A stretch of DNA of 64,000 nucleotides from positions 3,225,076-3,289,075 of the forward strand of contig JAPWDM010000022.1 in the NCBI GenBank assembly GCA_035578155.1. The letters are read 5' to 3'. Below are positions 11,671-22,470 of this stretch, one piece after another (position 1 is the stretch's first letter; each line of letters opens with the position of its first letter). The position numbers and the translations under genes were made by a program. Source of the stretch: Brachynemurus nebulosus (lineage: Eukaryota > Arthropoda > Insecta > Neuroptera > Myrmeleontidae). Under the pieces are notes generated by a model. The model did no database searches, was not told where the DNA came from, and was given only the letters and a program-made list of their open reading frames with translations.

Positions 11671-14623
11671 ATGTACGCTAATTCATTCCGTACACCCGAG
11701 CTGACTGCAGATGTAGAAGATGATGTGGAGCAAATTTCCTCCAATGTCACTGAAGCAGCATACAAGAGTATTACGAAGTCGTCCAGCATTCCACCCAAAC
11801 GTCAAGTACCATGGTGGGATGAAGTCGTGAGTGTAGCAGTTGCAGAGAAAAAGCGGGCGTACAACGAACTCAGACGTCGCCCCACGCAGGAAAATATGAT
11901 AGCCTATAAGCGTGCTCAAGCACGCTGTAAGAGAACTATTAAAGAGCAAAAGAGGTTATCATGGGAGCAATATGTTTCGGCCATTAATACCTCCACCAGC
12001 ACCTCAGAGGTATGGAGAAGAGTGAGGGCCATTACAGGGAAATCTTCCCGTTCACCTATGCCCTCCCTTCTCATCGTCGACGGTCGGAACATCACTGAAC
12101 GTGCGGAAATAGCTAATTGCTTAGCTAAGCACTTTGAGCGCGTCAGTGGCTCCCAGAACTATGACTCGGACTTCCTGCGGATCAAGATCGAACATGAACA
12201 AAACGATCTTGATTTTTTTCTCGGATGAATCCCTCCAGTATAACCAACCGTTTTCTATGCAAGAATTACTGGAGGCGCTTCGGGGATCTGGGGACAGATC
12301 CCCTGGACCTGATGAGATCCCCTACGCCATGATCCGGAATCTGCCTTATCCTGGTAAGTGTAGGTTACTGGATCTGCATAACGAAATTTTTAGGCAAGGC
12401 GTTTACCCTCCGCAGTGGCGGCAAGCTACCATCATTCCGCTGCTAAAAGAGGGTAAAGATTCATCGCAACTATCTAGCTACCGTCCAATATCCTTGACTT
12501 GCTGTTTCAGCAAGGTATTGGAAAAAATGGTGAATAACCGTCTCGTCTGGTGGCTGGAATTCCACAATCTCATTCCTAAACATCAATGTGGGTACCGCCG
12601 ATACCATTCGACTACGGAACATCTTGTTCGCCTCGAGAATGCCATTCAAGACGCCTTTCTCCAACGAAAACACCTTGTGGCAGTGTTTTTCGATTTAGAG
12701 AAAGCTTATGATATGACCTGGAGGTATGGCATTCTCAAGAAGCTGCACGACTGGGGTTTAAGAGGTAACCTCCCTCAGTTCGTAAAAAGTTTCTGACTGA
12801 TCGCACGTTTCGTGTCCGGGTAGGTGACACTGAGTCTGAGGTCCACTCCCAGGAGAATGGTGTTCCTCAAGACTCCACCATTAGTGTCACCTTGTTTTCC
12901 ATCGCAGTCAGTCACATTGCAGCTTCAGCCCCAATTCGTCGTTGCTTGTATGTTGATGACCTAACCATATTCTATGCAGTCGATTCCATCGAGGATATCC
13001 AACAACGGCTGCAACAAGGCATCAACGAAGTGGTGACTTCTGCAGAAGCTCTTGGTTTTCGTTTCTCACCAAAAAAAAACATCGGTGGTTCACTTCTGTG
13101 GAAAGCGCAGCGCACATCCGGATCCTGTTCTCACATTAAAAGGATCCAACCTTCAGTGCGTTGATAGCGTCAGGTTTCTAGGACTTATTTTCGATAAACA
13201 ACTTACGTGGCGTCCACACCTCCAAGCCTTAGCTGAGAGTTGTCGCAAGACAATAAACATGCTTAAGTGCTTGGCTGGTGCATCGTGGAGTACGGGCAGG
13301 GAGTCTTTGCTTCGCCAGTATCAATCGCTAGTTCTGACTAGGATTGATTACGGGAGCATTGCTTACTCCTCCGCTCGGGCATCTACGCTACTTCTCCTAG
13401 ATCCTGTTTACCATGCAGGTATACGACTGGCTACGGGAGCATTTCGAACGAGTCCTTCTATGAGCATCTGCGTAGACTCGGGTCTTCCTCCGCTGCGACT
13501 GAGACGTGAGCGTCTCTTGCTTAATTATGAACCGGGGGTATATGCAACACCTTCATATATAAACCACCCGACTCTATTCAGATACCGTTTACAGGGGCTC
13601 TATGGTCGACGTCCCACCATAAGTCGACCAGTGGCCGCTCGAGCGCAGGAGTTATTAGAGAGTCTCAACTTACAGTTCGCCAGGGTACTTCCCAAACGTC
13701 CTATGGAAGTACCACCTTGGCTGATCCCTAACGTAAGGTGTCGTTTCGACCTGACTGGTCTCAACAAGGAGGACACCAGTTCATTCGAGTATCGATCCCG
13801 CTTTTATGCGATCATTAGCGAACTTGACTCTCTACACAGCTGGTTCCAAAACAGCTACGGGTGTTGGAAGTGCCATCGTCATTCGTGACGATCCTCACGC
13901 TTGGTCACTTCCTCCCCAGGCCACTGTGTATATTGCGGAGTTATTTGCGATTTTGGAAGCCCTGCGATTCTGTCAAACATCCGAAGACAGCGCATTCCTC
14001 ATTTGTTCCGACTCGTTGAGCGCGTTGCAAACGATCTGCCACTCTCATACCATCGATCCACTGGTGCAGAACATCTTGACGTATTTCTACATGCTCCGCC
14101 AAAAGTCTATCACCTTCTTTTGGATTCCCGGACATGTAGGGATACCTGGCAATGAACTCGCCGACCAGGCAGCACGTCATGCAGCCGTAGTCGGTGAGCC
14201 ACAGGACATTGCCATTCGCCCAGAGGATCTGAGAGTGTGCATTAGATCGGCGATCGATCAGAAATGGCAACGTGAGTGGAACAACCTCACGGCGAAGCTC
14301 AAACAGGTGAAACCTGAGGTCAAAAAACTCCAGCACCTGTAAATCTGAGCCGGCGAGAGAGTGTGGCCCTGACACGTTTACGCTTGGGCCACACGGCGTT
14401 AACACATCGTCATCTTCTCGCCGGTGAGGATCAGCCAAGGTGCGCCGCCTGCGGGACGGCGCTGACCGTGAGGCATATAGTTGAGGAATGTGTAACCTTT
14501 GCGCCATTGTGCCAGAGGTTGCAGCTCCCAGATAGTGTAGCCGAAGCTTTAGCATATGATGCTGTCTCTGAAAGAAAGATGCTTGAATTTCTCCGAAATT
14601 CGCATCTTCTTCAGAGACTTTAG
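11671..14623 (+). pseudogene. RT-RNase H polyprotein remnant with at least five frameshifts
   Basis: Pieces in order: linker/RT N-terminus at 11671-12228; RT fingers and motif A (FDLEKAYDMTWRYGIL) at about 12195-12796; RT motif C, YVDD at 12949-12960; thumb and connection at about 13070-13830; RNase H at about 13820-14342; C-terminal zinc motif CAACGTALTVRHIVEEC at 14441-14491. Frame changes fall at a seven-T run at 12213-12219, near 12794, in an A run near 13070-13079, near 13830 and near 14342. In RNase H the first catalytic Asp is replaced by Ala (LYTAGSK, codon 13839-13841), while SDSLSAL and HVGIPGNELADQAA are retained. The element is dead. Confidence 0.85.
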
Positions 14624-15465
14624 GGGCATTACATCTCTTAATTTTACAAAGTCGTCTCTTGTTTCTCCCCCGATAGAATTTTAATTACAGTCATTTTAAC
14701 TTTTTGTGTTAAAAATGCTTTTGTGTGTGTCCTAATTTATTTATTTATTAACGATATCCTTTTCCAGCTGGTCTGGCAGGGTATACTTTTAGTCTTTTGT
14801 TATGCCGCTAAGGGCCTTTTACACCCTTAGTGGTACTGTTTGTTATTTATACGTGTTGTTTGTTTTTGTTATTGTTTTTTACCGATGTACTACCGAAGGC
14901 CTTTTACACCCGAGGTGGTACATCATTTGTTTTCCTTTTTCTGTGATATTTAGTTATGCCGCTGTAGGTCTGTTGTTATGGCTCTACAGCGGTATTGTTT
15001 TAACTCCTTATTGCTTCACTGGTCGGCCTGTGGCCTCTCAGTGACGCAATAAGTTTTTTTCTGTGATATCATTTGTGATAGTTTTTCTAGTCTCTGTGTG
15101 TGTTTTCTAGGCGGTTCTCTCCACTCCGGGGCCCTTTACACTCCGGACGGAATCGCAGCGATGGTCTTCAGGCCTTGGTGACCGGACGCTCTGTCTGGTA
15201 CTTATCGTACCGTCACCAAGGACTGTCCGCTCTTTTTAAGCCCTGGGATGGCGGGGCTCATCGCTGGATTTTTATTTGTGTATGTCTGTTGTCTACTGCA
15301 TTTATGTGTTCCTGTCTGTTTTGTGTATGTTTTTATTTTTACTGTGTATGATGGCGCATGCCCTTAGATGGCGATGCCGCCGGGTGCTGTTGACCGCGCC
15401 ATCCACTGGCAGCAATAGCCCGATTTTAATAAAACAAAAAATAATAATAATAACAATAAAATAAA
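14624..15465 (+). other. 3' UTR of the I/LOA-like LINE
   Basis: No long frame consistent with the element. A motif resembling GCCTTTTACACCCTTAGTGG recurs near 14812 and 14898, and similar GC-rich words recur near 15130. The segment ends in A-rich/TAA repeats that look like the LINE tail. Confidence 0.55.
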
Positions 15466-17031
15466 ATTTAATTTATTCAAAAAAATTTTATTTTATTACC
15501 TTAGGATGTAAATAAAAACCTATTAAAAATTCAAAACTTTTCATTTGTTCTTTCTCAAAAAAATGCCCCTAAAAATAGACAAGAAAAACAGCGGGAGTTA
15601 CCAGACTACTACCTTAAACAATGCTTCGCGGTGACCACTGCTACTTTAAACAGATTTATTATGACAATTTAACCATAATAATATATAGTCCCACACAATA
15701 GTCCCATTTATCGTGAAAAAAAAAGTTTTTACAGCGCAAAAAATGATACAAATCATTTCGTTGGTAATTTCCCTAAAAGTAACTTAACTCGAAGAACTAT
15801 CAGCAGTGCCAACTGACAAAAACATGACTGCGAAGCTGAAGGGTTTTTAGGTAAATTACTAAGCAAGAAATTTTCGTTAGGCAAACATAAATTTATCCGA
15901 AAAAATACAAATCCCTCATGTAATAGTTGATTATTATTTATGTAGTTATGTATGTACACAAAATACAAAATTCATTTGAATAGATAATAATATGTGCCTA
16001 TAAATATAACCTATCTTCATCTCCTTTCATATTGTCCTAATGTCTAATGTCTCGTCCTAAAAAAAGATAATTAATTTTTCACTTTACTAGCAATCGAAGC
16101 AGTTTTGAAAATAATCTTTCTTTTCAAAATGATATGTATGAATGGCAAAGGTTAGAAAAGTTTTTATCAAGAAGAGAAAGGTTTTTATGCCTTAAGGGGT
16201 ATCCTAGTCTAGAAATTCGAGAAATCGATTTTTTTTCATATTTTCAAATAAAGGATTTACGGAAATTCGTAATATTTTCGAAGTTATGGTTATTTTTCCC
16301 TGTGTACTGTGTATCTTTTCAGTGTTAAATTCAAATTTTTAATATAAATTACCCAAAACTACTTTTTCGATACGGTTGATATGATATCTCAAGTTCGAAT
16401 GCACCGATGTACTTGAAATTTGGTACAGACCTTCTTAATACTATCAAAATTGGTCCGACGGCCGTAGGGGTTTTTGGAATTTTTTCTTTTACTAGGTATT
16501 TTTAAAAAATTTCCAAAGTTGAAAAAAGGATGGGAAAAAAATTTTTTTTTTAATGGACGCCATTTTGTGAAAAAAATTATTTTTTCAAATCGGCGACGTC
16601 CAACTAATTTTACATCCTTGTTTATTAAGAATTAACTAAAATTTTATGTTTCAGATCACCAGAAGGGTTGGAATCACGTTAACCACCTTAAGGAACCTCA
16701 CGTTAAGGCACCTTTTCTTTGAGTCCCCACTTTGCCGGCCTGTACCGATTACAATTTTGAATTTTTTTAAAATTTTTATACATTTTTATACGTTTCAAAT
16801 ATTAATAAAAAACTGTTAAAAACAGGTAATAAAAATGTTTAATTTTCTTTTTATTACGATCGTAAAATCACCTTAAAATCAAGCCTCTAGATTAGAATAC
16901 AACCCCCTTAAAAACTGATAGTGAGAAAAGTACGTTCGGTTAAGCTCTAATTCTTTAAGCTCTAACCTTGCTGTACTCACGGACCAAGAATCAAAACCGG
17001 ATCATGAACCCCCAACTACACAACTATATAA
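15466..17031. other. Ddr intron, possible old repeat at 16190-16740
   Basis: Mostly AT-rich intron. A GC-richer word CCTTAAGGGGTATCCTAG near 16190 and CCACCTTAAGGAACCTCACG near 16680 could be worn transposon ends, and the part between has the phrase GAAATTTGGTACAGACC seen in dispersed insect repeats. I could not define borders or a family. No coding segment. Confidence 0.35.
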
Positions 17032-17360
17032 TACCATCAGTTGAGGCGAATCTGGACAGTAGGGGCGAATCTAAACAGAACTTGACCAGCTCAGTGTTAT
17101 GACCGTACAAGGTCATAGATCAACTTATGCTACTGAATTTTGTCAGTTATGAGTTAATCATTAAAGAAAAGCGGTGAACGTGACATCTTTGTATTTTGTT
17201 ATTTTACAGGCGCATTGTTTATAATTTTAAAAAATAACGCGCGCTTAAAATGTTTGGCGTTTTTTTGACAATATATGTACCAAAAATGAAAGGTGCATTG
17301 TGCTTTTTTCATAAATTGATTAACAAAAAATTGTCTATAGGTGAGGCGAATTCATATACC

Positions 17361-17805
17361 ATGGTGCGTCAGTATAAAAAGAAAGTGGGTATAAACTACA
17401 TAAACTGTAGTCTAGATAACATAAAATGGGCTCTTTTCGATAGAGGCGCAACAACCGGCGAGGTCTAAGGGGTCCGGACCCCCTAAAATTACCTGGAAAT
17501 TTTCCTTCAATTTATTTTATTTATATTAAAAAGTAAAATTTTTAATGGTTTACTAATATTTTTTATTTGAAAATCAAATTTTCGGAGACGACATTTTATT
17601 ACAACATTTTCCATTGTTATCAGAGAACTGCGTTATCAAAAAATTTGATAATTTAAATTTTTGTTGGACCCCCTGTAGATATGTAGTTGTTTCGCTCCTG
17701 CTTTCCGGTATTAAAAATAAAAGAAAATCGCTCAGACAAGCTGCTGAATATTTCCATGTTCCCAAATCGACCTTGCATGATAGACTCAAAGGCAAATCGA
17801 AATAA
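17361..17805 (+). pseudogene. pogo-like transposase N-terminus, split by a MITE
   Basis: ATG at 17361 begins MVRQYKKK and leads into NIKWAL. The same helix-turn-helix resumes at about 17709 with IKNKRKSLRQAAEYFHVPKS and TLHDRLKGKSK before a stop at 17803-17805. Together these form a Psq/CENPB-type DNA-binding domain as found in pogo/Tigger transposases. About 260 bases of MITE separate the two halves. The rest of the transposase, including the DDE domain, is absent. Confidence 0.7.
17441..17700. mobile_element. hAT-like MITE nested in the pogo-like element
   Basis: Imperfect terminal inverted repeats of about 15 bases (TAGAGGCGCAACAAC at the left, complement of CAGGAGCGAAACAAC at the right). 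They are flanked by an 8-base near-duplication (17433-17440 and 17701-17708, six of eight identical, both differences transitions). GGTCC...GGACCCCC words lie just inside each end. The length of 260 bases and lack of coding fit a MITE, and the 8-base duplication points to hAT. Confidence 0.6.
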
Positions 17806-18171
17806 AATTCATTTAAATCCAAAATGTTTTATTCCACCCATCAAAAGTCATTCGCTGATGCAGTTATTAGCGAATTTCCAGATTGAAAATTCTGCTATTT
17901 TTATCTTTTTATATATGCATGACCGAATGTGATTTATATTGCAAATAAAGCACTGTTCAGATTCGCCCCACACATAGGGACGAATCTAGACGCTATATAA
18001 TCAAAAAAAAAAAGAAATGTTGCAGTACCAATTTTGATATTTTTATTACTGCCCTATATTCTCGTGATATTAAAGCATTTAAATTATTTTTTAGAATTTT
18101 TTAGATAAACTCTAAACAATTTATTGCTAAAAAACTGAAAAAATCGTCCAGAATCGCCCCAACTGACGGTA

Positions 18172-19712
18172 CTAAAATTAGGGTTTTAAGGAGCTTAAAC
18201 TGTTGTCGGGAAAAAATCGGATATGTCTGATGACAATTGTGTAGATTGAATTCGAAAGTAGAATTTAGTTTTTATTAAAATCAAATTTGAGATTTTTCGA
18301 ACCTTTAAAAATTCATATCTCTAAAAATATTAACTTTATCATGAAAAGCCATAGGACCTTTTTTATTTGTATTTCAATAAAGAATATAAAAAAAAAAATT
18401 TGTCCAGTTGAAAAATAATAATTCCTTGCAATTGTTTAAACAATTTCGGTTTAAATAATATGGCCCCGGGTTGCCCCCTGGCAACATGCATTTATATCAT
18501 CAGTAGGGCAATTTGAACAGGATCGCATAAAAATATTGAGGTGGAATAGTTTTTAGTAGTCATGCACCGATACCTCTTGTACTAGTAGGTTTCATAGTAA
18601 AATTAATATACTACAAAACATGAAAATGTAACGGAACTTTTGGCCGATAGTGTATGTAGTTACGATTGATTGGTATCTAAATTTAGGAACTGGCAGAAAA
18701 AATAAAATAGTTAGTTTTGTTGGTTAATAAAATACAAACTAAAAACTGCTTGTAGAAATTTGGAAAATCTTTAATGTAACATTTAGTGTGATTTAGTAGG
18801 TGCTTGTAGAGAATCTGTTCAGTAAAGATAACGTCATCTTTGTGATATTGCGTCACAAATAAATAAAGTTTCGAACGTAGCTACGTACCTATATAAAATG
18901 TACACATTTTTGAATCAACTTCTGTACAATATTTTCAACAATGTAAATATTAAGTTAGTCATGCGAATTAATTTAATGAATGTAAAAGGTTTTTGTTGCT
19001 GATATCGTCGGCACGAACGACCGAACAACCGACGATAGGAAATGAAGAACAAAATGGTCATTCTCATCATTTTCGAGTTGATGGGCAAGCATCGCTCTGA
19101 ACATATGTATAGATACTACGTACAGAGTTTTCAGTACTATCATTTGCGGTTTTTGATATAAATATTTTATGTACATAGTATAGAAAATAACAGTTCATTA
19201 TTTACTCAAGTAAATTTTATAGCCCAGTACATATAGGGTTGTATGGCACAATTAGGACAAAATAAAATTTTGTATCAAACCTTATTATCTTTATTCATTT
19301 ACTTGCTGTTGTGTAATAATGATTAATTTTTTATGGATTAGGTACGTGTGTAAAAGTAACGCAAATTTTGAGAAGCAAAATATACAAAAATTGAACTGTG
19401 ATCCTTTGGCACTTAAATAAATTATGTTGAGAAGACTAGGGAAAAATATTCTAAATATATAATCACACATCAGATTGTATCCATATACCTAGAAAGAATT
19501 TCTGGAGGAAGATTTCTTAAGTGGAATTTTTTGAACTCAGTTGCATTTGTCAAGCTTAAAACCTAGAGATACAAGAATTTTTTCATTTTTCAACCTTTTT
19601 TGAATTACCCACCGACTATCCCTATAGACATCGACACAACGTATATATAAATTGAGTTATTTATGAAAATTTCAGTATTTTAGCTATTGTTGCAACAATA
19701 ATCTTACATGCC
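18172..19712. other. Ddr intron, nothing recognised
   Basis: AT-rich intron DNA. The open frame at 18973-19176 on the minus strand has no family resemblance. No repeat with a second copy in this window was noticed. Confidence 0.5.
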
Positions 19713-19863
19713 GTCAGCTGAGTATTGGTTTGTACCAAGTCCATCTTTTAAAAAATTTTTTCTGATAGTGGTTTCGGCTTCCTCAATGCTCAAAACTAAC
19801 AAAACAACCATCTAGAAAAAATTTTTAAAAAGTGGACTTGGTACAAACCAATACTCAGCTGAC
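19713..19863. repeat. long hairpin / foldback, about 50-bp arms
   Basis: Left arm 19713-19763 and right arm 19814-19863 are near-perfect reverse complements (begin GTCAGCTGAGTATTGG, end CCAATACTCAGCTGAC) around a 50-base loop. Size and symmetry suit a small foldback MITE. A pre-miRNA is less likely because the stem is nearly perfect. Confidence 0.85.
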
Positions 19864-20520
19864 AATGTGTCTTATACTTTTCATTTGCGTACAGATAGGG
19901 CTAAAATATCCCTACAGATAGGATAAAAATAATATTAAAATAAATATACTAAAATAAATTATTGTAAGCAAATTATGTGAATCATTCATTAATTTACTGT
20001 ATAAAACACGATTTCTCTATATTTTGGATAGTTAAATTTGAGCCTTAATCTGAATAATTGCTAACAAATTATTTTTACTACCAACGATTAAATTTGCTTG
20101 GTAGGAACTAACGTATGGCAGATACTTTCCCACAACTGTGTGATAAATGTATCGAATTTAATAATATTTCATTGTTTTATACAAGTTTTGCGGGAATTTA
20201 TTTATTGAATATTTACGGGAGTGTAAAAAAAATGCTACAAAACCTCTGAAGAGTAATTTAAAAGTAGAATGTTGATCTGTGTTGTTATCAAAGAACGAAA
20301 TTTCAATAACGTAAAATGCCAACACTTAAAATCACAACACAAAATTTACCTAAAAAAAAAGTTATTGGAACACTTAATTTTGTGACAATTGTCTATCACA
20401 CGTTAGCTCCATGATTCATTGCTAGGGAATCTTATCATTGCCAATAATAATATTAATTAATCAACTGATTAATATGTCTGTTATTGTATATAGATATTTA
20501 GATACGGTATGTATAATTAC
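19864..20520. other. Ddr intron, nothing recognised
   Basis: AT-rich sequence up to the donor site at 20520. No repeat or coding segment recognised. Confidence 0.55.
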
Positions 20521-20613
20521 CTTGCAGCTAAATCCCGATGTACAAGTTCCATTGATTCGAGATATTTCATTCCTGATGCTATTTGTGTGGCAATGTATAT
20601 TAAACATCCATAA
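20521..20613 (-). CDS. Ddr: Ddr kinase catalytic-loop exon
   Basis: A 93-base exon: one base completing the preceding codon, 30 codons, and two bases of the next (AG of Arg). It encodes [20 protein letters not shown] and [10 protein letters not shown], kinase helix E and the catalytic loop with an intact HRDLAAR. The [15 protein letters not shown] phrase is typical of DDRs. The acceptor TTTCAG precedes 20613 and the donor is GTAATT at 20520. The next upstream exon, encoding the kinase N-lobe, must end with two bases of a split codon; I could not find it. Confidence 0.9.
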
Positions 20614-21017
20614 CTGAAACAAAAAAGTAAATACTGTTAATTAAACGAGTAATTTTTTATTTTCTCTTATGTATAATTTTTTTTTATCTATGATATAATG
20701 GCTTTAGTGACTACGACGAAGTTTATGAAGTAACGGATTTTCGGGATGAAAGAACAGTCTAGGTAAATTCTATCTCTGGAAAAATTCAGGGAGTTTTACG
20801 ATTTTTCAAGGACTACTCGTAATTGCCTAAGTGAAAAATATGCGACTTTCAAGAAATATTTAAGAAAATGTTGTTTGTTTTTACTACGATAAGTGTGAAT
20901 TATGACATCCAAAGCATTTTACAAACAATATTATATTTGTATAGGTATGATACAAATTTCCGTTTTACTTAAGGTTTACAAACGAGGTCAGTTTTAAGTT
21001 TGTTGTTATGCTAAAAT
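20614..21017. other. upstream Ddr intron, nothing recognised
   Basis: AT-rich. No exon with matching phase and kinase N-lobe motifs was seen. Confidence 0.5.
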
Positions 21018-21274
21018 TATACCCCGTTTCAAATACAATTGAGCATGAGTCACCGTTAAAAAATTAAATAACTCTTATATTCGAAACAAATCAATCTTCT
21101 ATTCTCAATATAATATCTATTCTCAACTCGAATATTCTCAATATTCTATTCTTTTCTAAAAACAAACTGTAAATTTAAAATTTACGCATTTGTAACAATG
21201 AAAGAGATAAAGCTAAGAAAACGGAAATTCCTTAAATTCGTAAGTGATGAATCATGCTTAAATTTAAGTGAAAT
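21018..21274 (+). repeat. dispersed repeat H, copy 1
   Basis: Begins ACCCCGTTTCAAATACAATT and ends AAATTTAAGTGAAAT; it matches 33998-34175. This copy has an extra internal stretch of TATTCTCAA-like short repeats near 21105-21155. See copy 2 for a possible mariner-type origin. Confidence 0.7.
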
Positions 21275-22309
21275 AGCTTATAGCAACTTTTGAATTTTTT
21301 GAAAAACTTTTGAATATAAACAGCTCATAGTAACGTGCAGATGCTTTGGTTGAGGAAGGATACAGTAAGTTATTCAATACAACCAATTTATCTGTAAACT
21401 AGGAAGATACTGTTTCTGCGACTTACTGTAACCTTTTGCTGTTTCTGATTTCGGTGAAAGTATTTGAAGAAGTAAACCAGCACACCTTTCCGACTATTAT
21501 TAATTTTGTTTTTGGGACTGTTGATTTTATTGAGTAAGGTCAAGCAACAAGTTTGACTCGTCACATTTCCAAAACAAAAAATATGTTCAACTAGCAACTT
21601 TGTGAGGATCAGGGCCGGCGCGACGATATAGGCGAACTAGACGACCGCCTAAGGCGCTAAAAATCAAGGGGTAACAAAAATCTGGGTACGAAAAAATTAT
21701 ATAATAAATTTTGCAAGCACTGTACGTATTTTTGTTAACTAAATTCACTTTTCAAACGATTTTAATATTTATGTATATTTATGTCAAAAAGGTTAATCGA
21801 ATACATTGTATCTAGATCATTTGGTCACATGCAAACTAAATGGTGTTTTTTTCGAAAAGTATATTAAGAAAGGGGTCAGTAAACCTTCTTTTTATCTCCT
21901 TTTATGATTGTTAAAAATACTTTTTTAATGCTCAAAAAAGTGTCCACGATCTGCATTAAATGGTCGGCCAAGTGGTCGGGAAACGACATTTCATATTATA
22001 CGACCTAATATTATTCCAGTTAATGACGGAAATGACTCCAACCTACAAAAATGACGCAGGAAAGACTGGTAGGCTGGGCGACAATATCAGTTGAACAAGA
22101 ATTATCGGAAACCATCGTCTTTAATGAACTAGTTCTTATATTTTCTAACCTTAAGATAAGAAAAAGTAAAAATTAATCTTCAGTTTTTTGTTTTCTGTTT
22201 CGTTATATTTTGTTTTGTCACCTTAAACTGCCATTGAGATTATTATTTTTGGTCACTTTAATAAAATCCATGAAGTCGACGAAATGGGCGAGTTTTTTCA
22301 AGCGAACAC
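21275..22309. other. intron/intergenic; possible transposon terminus at 21609-21675
   Basis: AT-rich except for a GC-rich patch starting CAGGGCCGGCGCGACG, followed by GGCG...CCGCCTAAGGCGC. CAGGG-type starts with internal GCCG complementarity occur at the ends of some hAT-like elements, but no matching second end was found. No gene seen; the minus-strand frame at 21388-21597 is unremarkable. Confidence 0.3.
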
Positions 22310-22470
22310 ATTTTCCCACGGGAGCCAGACATTTTTCGGGGTAAATAGTAATGTCTTTCTTCGTCGCCGCAATTATATCTATGAAAATTTTTAACTTAAT
22401 TGGTTAAGTGCTGAGGCATGAAAGCCAGACAAACAAATACACTTTCGCATTTGTAATATTAGTTAGGATT
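22310..22470 (+). repeat. fragment of a common insect repeat (3' end)
   Basis: Contains TTTTCCCACGGGAGCCAG, then a CAGACAAACAAATACAC stretch and ACTTTCGCATTTGTAATATT near the end. These words in this order recall the 3' part of repeats whose 5' part looks like repeat B of this window (family recollection, unverified). Non-coding. Confidence 0.45.

Larger units (their letters stand above)
11664..15465 (+). mobile_element. I/LOA-like LINE with RNase H, 5'-truncated
   Basis: A decayed non-LTR retrotransposon with no apurinic-type endonuclease region left. It begins in the region upstream of RT, then has RT, RNase H and a C-terminal zinc motif, followed by an approximately 800-base 3' UTR. It ends in A/T-rich AATAAAACA and TAA-type repeats at 15430-15465. 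RNase H after RT plus a TAA-like tail fits the I/LOA group (family knowledge). It is clearly richer in GC than the host intron. The 5' end abuts the TAA array. Confidence 0.8.
17034..18169 (+). mobile_element. pogo/Tigger-like DNA transposon, deleted copy
   Basis: Terminal inverted repeats of about 24-26 bases: ACCATCAGTTGAGGCGAATC at the left and the complement of ACCGTCAGTTGGGGCGATTC at the right. Both are flanked by TA (17032-17033 and 18170-18171), the target duplication of the Tc1/mariner/pogo superfamily. Subterminal GGGGCGAATCTAAAC-like words repeat inside both ends. The interior contains the start of a Psq-type helix-turn-helix transposase, a nested MITE, and no DDE catalytic domain, so the copy is internally deleted and non-autonomous. 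Confidence 0.8.
3692..20520 (-). other. Ddr: Ddr intron, about 16.8 kb, transposon-filled
   Basis: The donor GTAATT at 20520 follows GCA AG, and the acceptor precedes 3691. The split codon AG|A (Arg) is completed across the intron, which fixes the pairing of these exons. The intron holds two R4/Dong-like LINE copies, an I/LOA-like LINE, a pogo-like element with a nested MITE, a dispersed repeat and a long hairpin, each listed separately. All LINE copies run on the plus strand, antisense to Ddr. Confidence 0.85.

Noticed and set aside
11532..11798. Minus-strand frame with a poly-Ile run
   Set aside because: Translation of the TAA array plus antisense LINE sequence.
13941..14555. Long minus-strand frame of 204 codons
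   Set aside because: Antisense of the RNase H/zinc region of the I/LOA-like LINE; no family resemblance of its own.
19713..19863. microRNA precursor
   Set aside because: The stem is too long and too perfect for a typical pre-miRNA. A foldback MITE is more likely, and small-RNA data would be needed.
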